From an uncultured Bacteroides sp. (lineage in GTDB: Bacteria; Bacteroidota; Bacteroidia; Bacteroidales; Bacteroidaceae), in assembly GCF_963676325.1 (NCBI RefSeq), contig NZ_OY781099.1, positions 2,604,001 through 2,668,000 of the forward strand: DNA of 64,000 nucleotides. The letters are read 5' to 3'. The notes under the pieces are model-generated. The model was not told the DNA's origin and searched no databases. It was given only the letters and a program-made list of their open reading frames with translations. Each line of letters starts with the position of its first letter. The stretch's first letter is position 1. Shown in pieces: positions 44,941-53,607 of the stretch. The translations under genes and the position numbers were made by a program.

Positions 44941-46578
44941 TTATTTGGTCACTTTATAGCGATCTCCTGTAACTTTAACTAATTCTTCAAGGAAATCTTT
45001 GGGATATCCGGGACGTATTACGGGTGCAGGCTGACCAATATCATTGCGTTCAAACTTTCCATCCTTCATACGTTTAACTACTCCGTCATTGTATTTCACA
45101 ATAAGGAATTCTCCAAGACGTTTCCATGTATCAAAAGCTGTCTGAGCAGTCATGTTTGTGTAATTTGTCAGGAAAGCTTTTGCTTTGGCCGGATCAGTTT
45201 CTAACATTTTAGCAGCAGTGGCCTCAATAGCATCCTGAGACATATTGAATCCGCTTTCCAACTCTTTCTGACTTGAACGTACATCATCAATCATCAAGCT
45301 ATAACGAGGATAAACCATATTTGCCACCCAGTTGAAAATCCAGAAAGAAGATTCCCAGGAGAATGTGATATAATCGCCTTTTCCCTGAGCATAGCAATCG
45401 GGTACTTTATCCGTGCAGCAATAAACCGGTGTATAAACAGTCATATTTGCATCATCCATACCAAACCATAACACACCACCAATTGCATCGGGCTTGTCTG
45501 CTCTCATTTGTGCAACAAAGGTAAAGCCGGTTTGTTGGGTAGAAATTGGGCGTTCATTGAAATACTGCTGATCACCGACTTTGTATGTTAGCGGAGAAAG
45601 ACGGTAAGGGCTCTTATATGGACCAGCTCCCGGATCTTTTGTCAGGTCAAGCGGAGTTCCTTCATAATGATCGCGCATTGCATTCTTCACATCCTGCACA
45701 GAAACTTTCTTCACGGGTTTTATGTAAAGAGGCATTGGTTCATTGCTGGTTCCCTGAATATAGCCCAAATATGAGTTCATCTCCGGATTAAACATTTTAA
45801 AATAGCTCCATACTCTGGCCTCACAAAAACGACGCGCTTCGAAATCAAGCGGAGCATAAGCATCTGCAAAACTAAAGTCTTTGTTTACCCCATTAAAGTA
45901 TTTCTTTTCACGTGCAAATGAAATTACATCGGAAGAATACATACAGTTTTCCTTATCATTCATATCGAACTGACGAATGCGGGATTGATTGGCATGAGCA
46001 GAGATACAATCATCAGGAATACGCACAGCTACCCATACAGCTCCTCTGATACCAGGACCTTTTCCAACCATTTCCATAATCCAGACTTCATTAGGATCTG
46101 CAATGGTAAAAGACTCACCTTCACTGCAATATCCATATTCCTGCACCAGTTTATCCATAGTTTGAATTGCTTCCCGGGCAGTATGTGAACGTTGAAGTGC
46201 TATATAGATTAAGCTCCCGTAATCAATAATACCTGTTGAATCGGCTAACTCCGGACGACCACCAAAAGTGGTTTCTCCTATGGTTACCTGAAACTCATTC
46301 ATATTACCAATCACATTATATGTTTTTTTTGCTTGCTCTATTTGTCCCAAATACTTACCCGAATCCCAGTCGTGTATATTCAGCATAGTTCCTTTTGCAT
46401 AAGTTCCTGCAGGATAATGGCATAAATAGCCAAACATTCCATAAGAGTCTGCAGAGTAAGAGACAATGGTTGAACCATCTGTTGAAGCATTCTTTCCTAC
46501 AATCAGGTTTGTACAGGCGAAGGTCTTTAACAACATAACAAACATCAGGAAAGCAAAAATCAAGAGTCTTCTATTCAT
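44941..46578 (-). CDS. C69-family dipeptidase (N-terminal nucleophile hydrolase)
   Basis: A 545-residue peptidase of family C69 (PepD/dipeptidase A type). After the signal peptide the mature protein would begin with Cys22 in KTFACTNLIVGKNAS; that Cys is the expected N-terminal nucleophile, not a lipid-anchor Cys. Supporting blocks are DGSTIVSYSADS, GNMNEFQVTIGETTFGG, and the EGESFTIADPNEVWIMEMVG segment. It hydrolyses dipeptides, probably in the periplasm. It follows the M23 peptidase after 17 bp, so both are transcribed together. Confidence 0.85.
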   Translation of the reverse strand: MNRRLLIFAFLMFVMLLKTFACTNLIVGKNASTDGSTIVSYSADSYGMFGYLCHYPAGTYAKGTMLNIHDWDSGKYLGQIEQAKKTYNVIGNMNEFQVTIGETTFGGRPELADSTGIIDYGSLIYIALQRSHTAREAIQTMDKLVQEYGYCSEGESFTIADPNEVWIMEMVGKGPGIRGAVWVAVRIPDDCISAHANQSRIRQFDMNDKENCMYSSDVISFAREKKYFNGVNKDFSFADAYAPLDFEARRFCEARVWSYFKMFNPEMNSYLGYIQGTSNEPMPLYIKPVKKVSVQDVKNAMRDHYEGTPLDLTKDPGAGPYKSPYRLSPLTYKVGDQQYFNERPISTQQTGFTFVAQMRADKPDAIGGVLWFGMDDANMTVYTPVYCCTDKVPDCYAQGKGDYITFSWESSFWIFNWVANMVYPRYSLMIDDVRSSQKELESGFNMSQDAIEATAAKMLETDPAKAKAFLTNYTNMTAQTAFDTWKRLGEFLIVKYNDGVVKRMKDGKFERNDIGQPAPVIRPGYPKDFLEELVKVTGDRYKVTK

Positions 46579-46595
46579 ATATTTCTATTTTATTA

Positions 46596-48242
46596 TTACC
46601 ACTTAAAAGTGTCGCGATAAACGGAAGCATTACCGCAATTATCAATGACAAGTAATTCCACATTGTGCTGAATTCCTTTTTGAACCTTTCTGGAATCTAG
46701 TCTGCAACTCAGTCGGGAACTCATCAATCTGAAATGGAAAAGAGCAAACTTTCCATCAATTCTCCCCTTATAATATTTAACCCCCGATTCATTATCGCCA
46801 ATTGAAAAAGAGACTATTCCGGTTTTCCCCCAAAAACTCTTTCCTACCGGAGATATTCTTGGACGAATTGTATCGGCCTTAACTAAATATGTGCCTAGTT
46901 CCTTAATATCTGCACAAACATATCCGTTGGAATATGTTCCTCCTACAGACTTGAATCTATTACCTATTTTCTGAGCAATATAATATTTCTTTGTATCCTG
47001 CGTAACCATGTTCCGAACACCAATTTGTAATTCACAGGGTGCAAGCAGAGGCAATGCAACGTTGTGCAATTTACAATCCAGAGAAATTGCACCAGGAACA
47101 TCATATGTTTCGAAGTTGACAGCTTCATCCTGATACACCATCCCTGCAGGCACTATTAACTGAACACCGGGTTTCTTCAGAATATTCAACTCGTTCCATT
47201 TCAGAATATCCTTACTCTTTGGATTCCATTCTGGTATATTCTGCTTTCGTCCGCGAACAGTAAATTCACAACGGGATGTATTTCCGTAAACATCCTTCAA
47301 TACATAAAGGAAGTTATAATCGCGTTCCTGATTTATAGTAACAATACCTCGATCATCGCCAGTATGCAGAAACCGAAGAGTGTTACCGGGATCACGGAAA
47401 GATTTGATATATCCTGCATATGTCAACGAATAGACCATTCTGTTTTCATAAGTGGCAATCTGATCCATTTCACTGTTGCAGATTTGCTTTCCATTCACAT
47501 ACAATGTTATTGAATGAACCCCGTAATGTCTTAGCACATTGTCCATATAGTCGTGTGCTCTGATTCCAACACCAATCTCTCCCCATGCTTCAATAGTCCG
47601 TTTTCCATAAGGAAGAATTGACTGATTGGATTGTGATCCATTGACAACTCCTTTTCCTCTTTGCGGAAATAACATGATAGACTCAGCTCGTGGAGCTTTT
47701 GTGTCTTTTATCAAACCAACCAGGAATTGAAGAGGATCTACATTATCTCCTGATTGTGTATCAAGAATATCCAAGTGTAAGTGCGGGCCAAAAGAATATC
47801 CTTCATTGCCGCTCCACCCTATTTGCTGACCTGCTTTCACAGGAAAATCATTGGGAGAAAGATCAATGCTCACTTCATCCAATTCATGCTGGTACTGATA
47901 CTTTTCCGCATAATCACCAATAGTGCGTACAAAGCCTAGCATGTGACGATAAATAGAGGTGTAACCATTCTTATGTCTCACATGAAGCATATATCCCGAT
48001 CCTATTGATACATCTATTTTAGATATGTATCCATCTGCAATACTATAAACAGGCAATCCTGTTTTTCCTTGTGTCCTGAAATCAAGGCCACCGTGAAAAT
48101 GATTGGCTCTTAACTCTCCAAAGTTACCACTAAGTATAAGTGGAGAGTTCAGTGGTGCCACAAATTCAGCCTTCTTTGTTTCCTGTGCTGAAAGCGAAGT
48201 TCCGCTTAAAAGCATCAGGGCAATAATATATCTTTTCATCAA
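46596..48242 (-). CDS. Secreted M23 (LytM-type) metallopeptidase
   Basis: A 548-residue protein with a signal peptide (cut near SLSAQ) and a LytM domain in the first 185 residues: HFHGGLDF with zinc ligands His50 and Asp54, and GPHLHLDI with His154 and His156. All zinc residues are present, so it should be an active peptidoglycan endopeptidase. The remaining 360 residues look like beta-sandwich modules of unknown role. It heads a two-gene leftward operon with the C69 dipeptidase and has a -7 box at 48267-48274. Confidence 0.85.
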   Translation of the reverse strand: MMKRYIIALMLLSGTSLSAQETKKAEFVAPLNSPLILSGNFGELRANHFHGGLDFRTQGKTGLPVYSIADGYISKIDVSIGSGYMLHVRHKNGYTSIYRHMLGFVRTIGDYAEKYQYQHELDEVSIDLSPNDFPVKAGQQIGWSGNEGYSFGPHLHLDILDTQSGDNVDPLQFLVGLIKDTKAPRAESIMLFPQRGKGVVNGSQSNQSILPYGKRTIEAWGEIGVGIRAHDYMDNVLRHYGVHSITLYVNGKQICNSEMDQIATYENRMVYSLTYAGYIKSFRDPGNTLRFLHTGDDRGIVTINQERDYNFLYVLKDVYGNTSRCEFTVRGRKQNIPEWNPKSKDILKWNELNILKKPGVQLIVPAGMVYQDEAVNFETYDVPGAISLDCKLHNVALPLLAPCELQIGVRNMVTQDTKKYYIAQKIGNRFKSVGGTYSNGYVCADIKELGTYLVKADTIRPRISPVGKSFWGKTGIVSFSIGDNESGVKYYKGRIDGKFALFHFRLMSSRLSCRLDSRKVQKGIQHNVELLVIDNCGNASVYRDTFKW

Positions 48243-48266
48243 AACTAATCCTATTTTCTAGAGTTG

Positions 48267-48274
48267 CAAACTTA
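48267..48274 (-). promoter_or_regulatory. -7 box of the M23/C69 operon
   Basis: The minus strand reads TAAGTTTG, matching TAnnTTTG, about 25 bp before the M23 gene ATG. Confidence 0.55.
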
Positions 48275-48378
48275 CGGATTTTTATTCAAAGTGCATAATC
48301 AATAGAAATATTAATAACAACTATTCAACATAATGGCACCATCAAACGTTATTAAAATATAATGTAAAAAATAAAGTT

Positions 48379-49236
48379 ATGAAGGTTGCAATTACAGGAA
48401 GCACAGGTTTTATAGGAAAGCATCTTACAGCTTTCTTAAAAAATAAAGGTGTAGAAGTTCAGGCCATTATGAGAGAGCATTTTCTTCCTGATCAGAAACT
48501 GAAGTTAATTTCTCTTTTAAATGGTTGTGATGCTGTTATTAATCTGGCAGGTGCTTCTATTAATTGCCGTTGGACAAAGGCTAATAAACAGATAATAAAA
48601 GATAGCCGGGTTAAAACAACCCGGATTCTGGTGCAGGCTATCAATGAACTGGCTACTAAACCAGAGGTATTGTTGTCTATTTCTGCTGTTGGCATATACA
48701 CAAACAAGGAAGTGTGGAGCGAAAGATCGGGAACATACGACAAAAGCTTTTTAGCTAATGTTTGTCTGGAATGGGAAGCCGAAGCAAAGAAAGTATCATC
48801 TGATGTACGTTTAGTTATTCCCCGGCTTGGAGTTGTGTTGGGTAAAGACGGAGGAGCTTTTCCTAAAATGTTTCTTCCATTCCGTCTCTTTGCAGGAGGA
48901 AGAATTGCATCCGGGAATCAAGGCTTTTCATGGATACATATAGATGATTTGCTGAATATATTCTGGACAGTAATCAACACGAAGAAAATAAAAGGAATTA
49001 TTCATTGCACGGCTCCTCAGATGTGTGATAATATTCTATTCACTTATACTTTAGCAAATATTATTCATCGGCCGGCCCTCTTTCATATTCCGTCTTTCAT
49101 ATTTAAAATGATATATGGAGAAAGTGCCTCTTTAATCACGAATGGACAAAAAGTATTTCCTTATAAATTGCTGAATTATGGATACTTATTTCAATATCCT
49201 GAAATAAAAACAGCACTTAAGAACCTTTGCTATTAA
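48379..49236 (+). CDS. TIGR01777-family NAD(P)-dependent epimerase-like protein
   Basis: A 285-residue extended short-chain dehydrogenase. It has the N-terminal dinucleotide-binding motif ITGSTGFIGKHL (GxxGxxG), DAVINLAGASI, the RVKTTRILVQAI segment, ISAVGIY, and FSWIHIDDLLNIF. These are typical of the YfcH/SDR39U1 group. The natural substrate of this group is not established. The gene is transcribed rightward from a short AT-rich gap and ends about 100 bp before TGTACA array F. Confidence 0.85.
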   Translation: MKVAITGSTGFIGKHLTAFLKNKGVEVQAIMREHFLPDQKLKLISLLNGCDAVINLAGASINCRWTKANKQIIKDSRVKTTRILVQAINELATKPEVLLSISAVGIYTNKEVWSERSGTYDKSFLANVCLEWEAEAKKVSSDVRLVIPRLGVVLGKDGGAFPKMFLPFRLFAGGRIASGNQGFSWIHIDDLLNIFWTVINTKKIKGIIHCTAPQMCDNILFTYTLANIIHRPALFHIPSFIFKMIYGESASLITNGQKVFPYKLLNYGYLFQYPEIKTALKNLCY

Positions 49237-49338
49237 TTTATTTCATTACCTAATTCAAAAATAGACTTTGAGAGCAAAAAACAACTATAAATAAAAACCA
49301 ATAGCGAATACTACGGAATACGGATAGTATAAAAAAGA

Positions 49339-49424
49339 TTCTCCTGTACAAAAGAATAAATTGTTCTGTACAGGAGAATTATTTGTTTTGTACAAAAGAT
49401 ATCATTCTTTTGTACAAGGATTCA
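49339..49424. repeat. Array of four 22-bp-spaced TGTACA palindromes (F)
   Basis: TGTACA starts at 49345, 49367, 49389 and 49411, exactly 22 bp apart. Units closely resemble those of array E (TGTACAAAAGAAT, TGTACAGGAGAATT). It lies between the convergent 3' ends of the epimerase-like and amt genes. Confidence 0.9.
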
Positions 49425-49454
49425 CAAATCTTTCAGGAAGAAATATCAAAAAGA

Positions 49455-50804
49455 TTATTTTATATCAGCTTTTTCCACGTCTAAATACTCTTGCAATTCT
49501 CTTTCACCAAAACGAGTTCCGTATGATTCATCATGCTGACTGATATCAAGTCCAATATGTTCACTTTTAACAGATACACGCATCGGAATCATTCTGTCTG
49601 TAATCCAGTAAAGAGCATAGGTTACAACAAATGTGTATGAACAAACTATGACTATGGCTAAAAGATGTATAAGGAAAACATGAACATTTCCGGCAACCAA
49701 ACCGTTAACAAAAACTCCGGTAAGAATAGTTCCAACTATACCTCCTACTCCATGTGTAGGGAATACATCTAAAGCATCATCTACAGAATTGTAGTTTTTC
49801 CAGTGTACTGCCACATTACATACAATTGTTGTAATTAAAGCAATGAACATACTTTGACCTACAGTAACGTAACCAGCCGAAGGGGTAATAGCAACCAGAC
49901 CAACAACTGCTCCAATTGCAGCTCCCATTGCAGAAGGTTTACGTCCGCGAAGGCAATCGAAGAATACCCACGCAAGCATTGCTGTGGCCGAAGCCGTATT
50001 TGTATTCAAGAATGCCTTTACAGCTACTGCGTTTGCAGCCAGTGAAGATCCGGCATTGAAACCAAACCATCCCAACCAAAGCATTGAAGCACCTAATATA
50101 ACGAGTGCAATATTAGCAGGTTCTCTGTCTCCTCCCCTGTCACAACGTCTGCCTAGAAATAATGCCCCGGCTAAAGCGGCAACTCCAGAAGAAGCATGCA
50201 CCACAATACCACCGGCAAAATCGACAACTCCCAACTGACGTAAAAATCCATCAGGATGCCATGTCCAGTGTGCTAATGGGCAATATACGAATATGCAGAA
50301 TAAAATCATAAATACCATGTAAGCCGAGAAACGAACCCGTTCAGCAAAAGAACCGGTAATCAAAGAAGGAGTAATTATAGCAAATTTCATTTGGAACAAA
50401 GCAAATAAAGCCAATGGAATTGTTGGGCATAACAGTTCATTAGTCTTAGCTCCTACTCCATGAAACATAAAATATGTAGCCGGATTACCAACAAAGCTTC
50501 CTATGTCATCGCCAAATGCAAGACTAAATCCAAAGACAACCCAAAGAACACTTATTACCCCCATTGCTATAAAACTCTGAAGAATAGTTGAAATCACATT
50601 CTTGTGACGTACCATACCGCCATAAAAGAATGATAATCCGGGAGTCATCATTAAAACAAAAATAGTTGCAGTAAGAATCCATGCAACATCTGTGTAATTC
50701 ACTTTCCCGTCTGGCTCCCAAAGTCCGGCTGTTTCAGGAGTAAAAACACCAATAATACAAAAGATGACCAAAACAGCCATCATAATAATCCATCTCTTTT
50801 TCAT
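49455..50804 (-). CDS. amt: Ammonium transporter
   Basis: A 449-residue Amt/Rh-family channel. It has a signal-peptide-like first segment, 11 further membrane segments, the conserved FYGGMVRHKN segment, the Phe gate region, FAGGIVVHASSGVAALAGAL with the first pore His, and DVFPTHGVGGIVGTILTG with the second pore His. The cytoplasmic tail (ISQHDESYGTRF) has the usual regulatory form. It conducts ammonium across the inner membrane. No glnK/glnB is adjacent, which is unusual for amt. Alanine dehydrogenase is divergent, so both nitrogen genes share one upstream region. Confidence 0.93.
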   Translation of the reverse strand: MKKRWIIMMAVLVIFCIIGVFTPETAGLWEPDGKVNYTDVAWILTATIFVLMMTPGLSFFYGGMVRHKNVISTILQSFIAMGVISVLWVVFGFSLAFGDDIGSFVGNPATYFMFHGVGAKTNELLCPTIPLALFALFQMKFAIITPSLITGSFAERVRFSAYMVFMILFCIFVYCPLAHWTWHPDGFLRQLGVVDFAGGIVVHASSGVAALAGALFLGRRCDRGGDREPANIALVILGASMLWLGWFGFNAGSSLAANAVAVKAFLNTNTASATAMLAWVFFDCLRGRKPSAMGAAIGAVVGLVAITPSAGYVTVGQSMFIALITTIVCNVAVHWKNYNSVDDALDVFPTHGVGGIVGTILTGVFVNGLVAGNVHVFLIHLLAIVIVCSYTFVVTYALYWITDRMIPMRVSVKSEHIGLDISQHDESYGTRFGERELQEYLDVEKADIK

Positions 50805-50916
50805 TTCTTCTTATTTAGCTATTAACCAATTAACTAACTAATCATTCAATATAGTCATGAAAATTGCATTAAGAAACTATACACTACATAAATGTAACTT
50901 TTTTAAATTACGGGCG

Positions 50917-50948
50917 CAAAGATACTAAACATTTTGTAAGTACAAACA
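50917..50948 (-). promoter_or_regulatory. Promoter of amt
   Basis: On the minus strand TATCTTTG (50917-50924) lies 20 bp after TTTG (50945-50948), fitting -7/-33 consensus and spacing. The leader would be about 105 nt. Confidence 0.6.
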
Positions 50949-51081
50949 ATTACAAGTAAACTTTTTGCTATTTCAACCTAACATTGCTCATAAAGAAAAA
51001 TAAATAAAAAAGAAGTAGTCAGTGACACTTTATCAAAAAATAATGTATCTTTCGGCATGTTTAACTAAAAAATCTATCATT

Positions 51082-52188
51082 ATGATTATCGGAATCCCAA
51101 AAGAGATAAAAAGCAATGAGAACAGAGTCTCACTTACACCCGGCGGTGCAAAAGAGTTAACAAAAAGAGGTCATTCTGTTTATGTGCAACACAATGCTGG
51201 TATCAACAGCGGTTTTGAAGATGAAGCTTATGTAGCGGCTGGAGCAAACATTTTGTCAACCATAGAAAAAGTTTATGAGATAGCAGAAATGATTGTCAAA
51301 GTGAAAGAGCCTATCGAATCTGAATACAAACTAATAAAGCCTAATCAAGTACTATTTACCTATTTCCACTTTGCATCAGAAAAAGAACTTACTTATGCAA
51401 TGCTTGAAAGCGGAGCTATCTGTATAGCCTACGAAACAGTAGAGAAAGAAGACAGAAGTCTTCCGTTACTAATACCAATGTCGGAAGTTGCAGGAAGAAT
51501 GTCCGTACAGGAAGGAGCACGTTTCCTTGAACAGCCACAGGGAGGAAGAGGTTTGCTAATGAGCGGAGTACCCGGAGTTAAACCAGCCAAAGTATTGGTA
51601 CTTGGCGGAGGTATTGTAGGCTGTAACGCAGCTTTAATGGCAGCCGGAATGGGAGCCGATGTGGTTATTACAGATATATCGCTTCCACGTCTACGTTACT
51701 TAAGTGAAATTATGCCTCCTAACGTAAAGACACTCTACTCCTCACCACATAATATAGAAGAAGAACTTCCAACAACCGATCTTGTAATTGGTGCAGTACT
51801 AATCCCCGGTGCTAAAACACCTCACCTCATTACCCGAGAGATGTTGAAACATCTTAGAAAAGGCAGTTTAATGGTAGATGTTGCTATTGATCAAGGTGGA
51901 TGTTTCGAAACATCTCATCCTACTACACATACTAATCCGCAATATACAGTTGATGGAATTGTGCATTATTGCGTGGCCAATATTCCGGGAGCAGTACCAT
52001 TTACTTCTACCCTTGCTCTTACTAATGCAACATTCCCGTATGTTTTAGCATTAGCAAACAAAGGCTGGGAACAAGCTTGCCAAGAAGATAAGAGTCTGAC
52101 TTTAGGGCTTAATATTGTAAAAGGTAAAGTGACTTATCCAGCTGTTGCTGAAACTTTTGGATTAAATTATGAACCTGTAAACTTATAA
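51082..52188 (+). CDS. ald: Alanine dehydrogenase
   Basis: A 368-residue NAD-dependent L-alanine dehydrogenase. I begin it at ATG 51082 (MIIGIPKEIKSNENRVSLTP), the normal family start; an in-frame upstream GTG at 51022 would add 20 unrelated residues. Conserved features are the pyruvate-binding Arg in NENRV, catalytic Lys in VKVKEP, His in YFHFASEKEL, the Rossmann motif VLVLGGGIVGCNAA and the DVAIDQGGCFETSHPTTHTNP block. It interconverts alanine with pyruvate and ammonia, which fits its place opposite amt. A near-consensus TATCTTTC lies at 51046-51053. Confidence 0.92.
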   Translation: MIIGIPKEIKSNENRVSLTPGGAKELTKRGHSVYVQHNAGINSGFEDEAYVAAGANILSTIEKVYEIAEMIVKVKEPIESEYKLIKPNQVLFTYFHFASEKELTYAMLESGAICIAYETVEKEDRSLPLLIPMSEVAGRMSVQEGARFLEQPQGGRGLLMSGVPGVKPAKVLVLGGGIVGCNAALMAAGMGADVVITDISLPRLRYLSEIMPPNVKTLYSSPHNIEEELPTTDLVIGAVLIPGAKTPHLITREMLKHLRKGSLMVDVAIDQGGCFETSHPTTHTNPQYTVDGIVHYCVANIPGAVPFTSTLALTNATFPYVLALANKGWEQACQEDKSLTLGLNIVKGKVTYPAVAETFGLNYEPVNL

Positions 52189-52240
52189 CTAATTTTAGAA
52201 ACAACCTTAAGTCTACTATAAATAAAAAAAACAAAGCAAG

Positions 52241-52279
52241 ATTGTCCAAGTTTAATGTATTTGCATTAGCTTGGACAAT
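52241..52279. terminator. Terminator between ald and the FabK/NMO-like gene
   Basis: ATTGTCCAAG (52241-52250) pairs perfectly with CTTGGACAAT (52270-52279), with an inner TAATG/CATTA stem. It serves the two convergent genes. Confidence 0.8.
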
Positions 52280-52337
52280 TCTTATTACAAAATAATGGCA
52301 TAGTTGCCCGCACATTTAAAGTCGTACTATGTTTTAT

Positions 52338-53285
52338 TTAAAAAGAAGGTAATTCAGAAACCGCTTGTCGGCAAGTGTTGAATTCGTCAATAACTTCTTT
52401 TATAACCTCAGCAACAGGTTTTAGTTCACGAAGCAATGAAGACACCTGACCAATTTCCAGTTCTCCCTCTTCCAGATTTCCTTCAAAGATTCCCTTCTTT
52501 GCACGGCCTTTGCCCAGCAATTCACGCATCTCTTCCACAGATGCACCACGAGCCTCAGCTTCTTCTACTTCTGAGAAGAATTTACCTTTAGCCAATCGGG
52601 ATGGAGCCAGTTTCTTTAAAAGAAGTTTGGTATCGCCTTCACCAAGAGTCAGACAGAATTCTTTAAAAGTATCGTGAGCTGAGCTTTCTTTTGTCAGCGC
52701 AAAACGTGTTCCTATCTGAACTCCTTCTGCTCCCAGGGTCATTACTGCCAGCATTCCTGCACCTGTAGCTATTCCACCGGCAGAAATCAAAGGTAAAGTG
52801 GTTGCTTTCCGAACTGAAGGTATGAGACAAAGAGTTGTTGTTTCCTCTCTTCCATTGTGTCCACCAGCTTCAAAGCCTTCGGCTACAATAGCATCAACTC
52901 CTGCAGATTCACACTTCTCAGCAAACCTGGCACTGGAAACCACATGAACCACAGTTATTTCGTTTTGCTTCAGGAAAGATGTCCATGTTTTGGGATTGCC
53001 AGCCGAGGTAAAAACAATCTTTACCCTTTCTTCCACCACGATATTCATAATCTCCTCAATTTGAGGATACATCAGCGGGATATTTACTCCGAAAGGTTTA
53101 TCTGTTGCCTGCTTACATTTTTGGATATGCTCGCGAAGAACTTCGGGATGCATGGAACCAGCTCCGATTAAACCTAATCCCCCTGCATTACTTACTGCGG
53201 AAGCCAGGCGCCAACCGCTGCACCACACCATTCCTCCCTGTATTATAGGATATTGAATTCCAAAAAGATCACATATTCTGTTCAT
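52338..53285 (-). CDS. FMN-dependent FabK / nitronate monooxygenase family protein
   Basis: A 315-residue TIM-barrel flavoprotein. Starting at 53285 (MNRICDLFGIQYPIIQGGM) gives the usual family start; the in-frame start at 53333 precedes the -7 box and is rejected. Motifs are YPIIQGGM, NAGGLGLIGAG, DKPFGVNIPL, AEGFEAGGHNG, and PLISAGGIATGAGMLAV with GVQIGTRFA. The overall pattern resembles FabK enoyl-ACP reductase closely, but many Bacteroides homologues are annotated as nitronate monooxygenase. No fab genes are nearby, so the two cannot be separated here. Confidence 0.8.
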   Translation of the reverse strand: MNRICDLFGIQYPIIQGGMVWCSGWRLASAVSNAGGLGLIGAGSMHPEVLREHIQKCKQATDKPFGVNIPLMYPQIEEIMNIVVEERVKIVFTSAGNPKTWTSFLKQNEITVVHVVSSARFAEKCESAGVDAIVAEGFEAGGHNGREETTTLCLIPSVRKATTLPLISAGGIATGAGMLAVMTLGAEGVQIGTRFALTKESSAHDTFKEFCLTLGEGDTKLLLKKLAPSRLAKGKFFSEVEEAEARGASVEEMRELLGKGRAKKGIFEGNLEEGELEIGQVSSLLRELKPVAEVIKEVIDEFNTCRQAVSELPSF

Positions 53286-53302
53286 ATACTTTTTTTTATT
53301 TT

Positions 53303-53310
53303 CAAAAGTA
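53303..53310 (-). promoter_or_regulatory. -7 box of the FabK/NMO-like gene
   Basis: The minus strand reads TACTTTTG (TAnnTTTG), about 18 bp before the chosen ATG at 53285. This supports that start. Confidence 0.55.
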
Positions 53311-53400
53311 CATGAAAATAATAATATTACCACATGGAAACTTCACATTGTTTTTCCTTCAGTAAAATTCAGAAAAAAACTTTTTTTTCGAAACCGATCT

Positions 53401-53520
53401 TCCACCTGCCACTAGAAATGCGAAAAAAGCCCTAACAATGGGGCTTTACAATGGTGGCAGATAAAAAAAGTTTATTGATAAAATCCATTTATCTGCTACT
53501 ATTTTGGGCTATCTTCCACT
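53401..53520. repeat. Palindromic intergenic repeat D (GTGGCAG/GTAGCAG family)
   Basis: CCACCTGCCACTA (53402-53414) is followed by GCAGATAAA (53457-53465) and its inverted copy TTTATCTGC (53488-53496), then ATCTTCCACT. The order matches repeat C at 22107-22220. An internal AAAGCCC/GGGGCTTT hairpin (near 53427 and 53440) is also present. It occupies most of the gap between two leftward genes. Confidence 0.6.
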
Positions 53521-53607
53521 AAAATAAACACAAAAAAAGCAATAACACATACTAATCACAGGATGTTTATTATTCGAAAGCCTAACAGAGCACTTAAAGA
53601 AACGGAA

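Noticed and set aside
46510..46578. A lipoprotein signal in the C69 dipeptidase
   Set aside because: Cys22 follows a signal peptide, but in this family it is the N-terminal catalytic nucleophile and the preceding residues (KTFA) are not a good lipobox.
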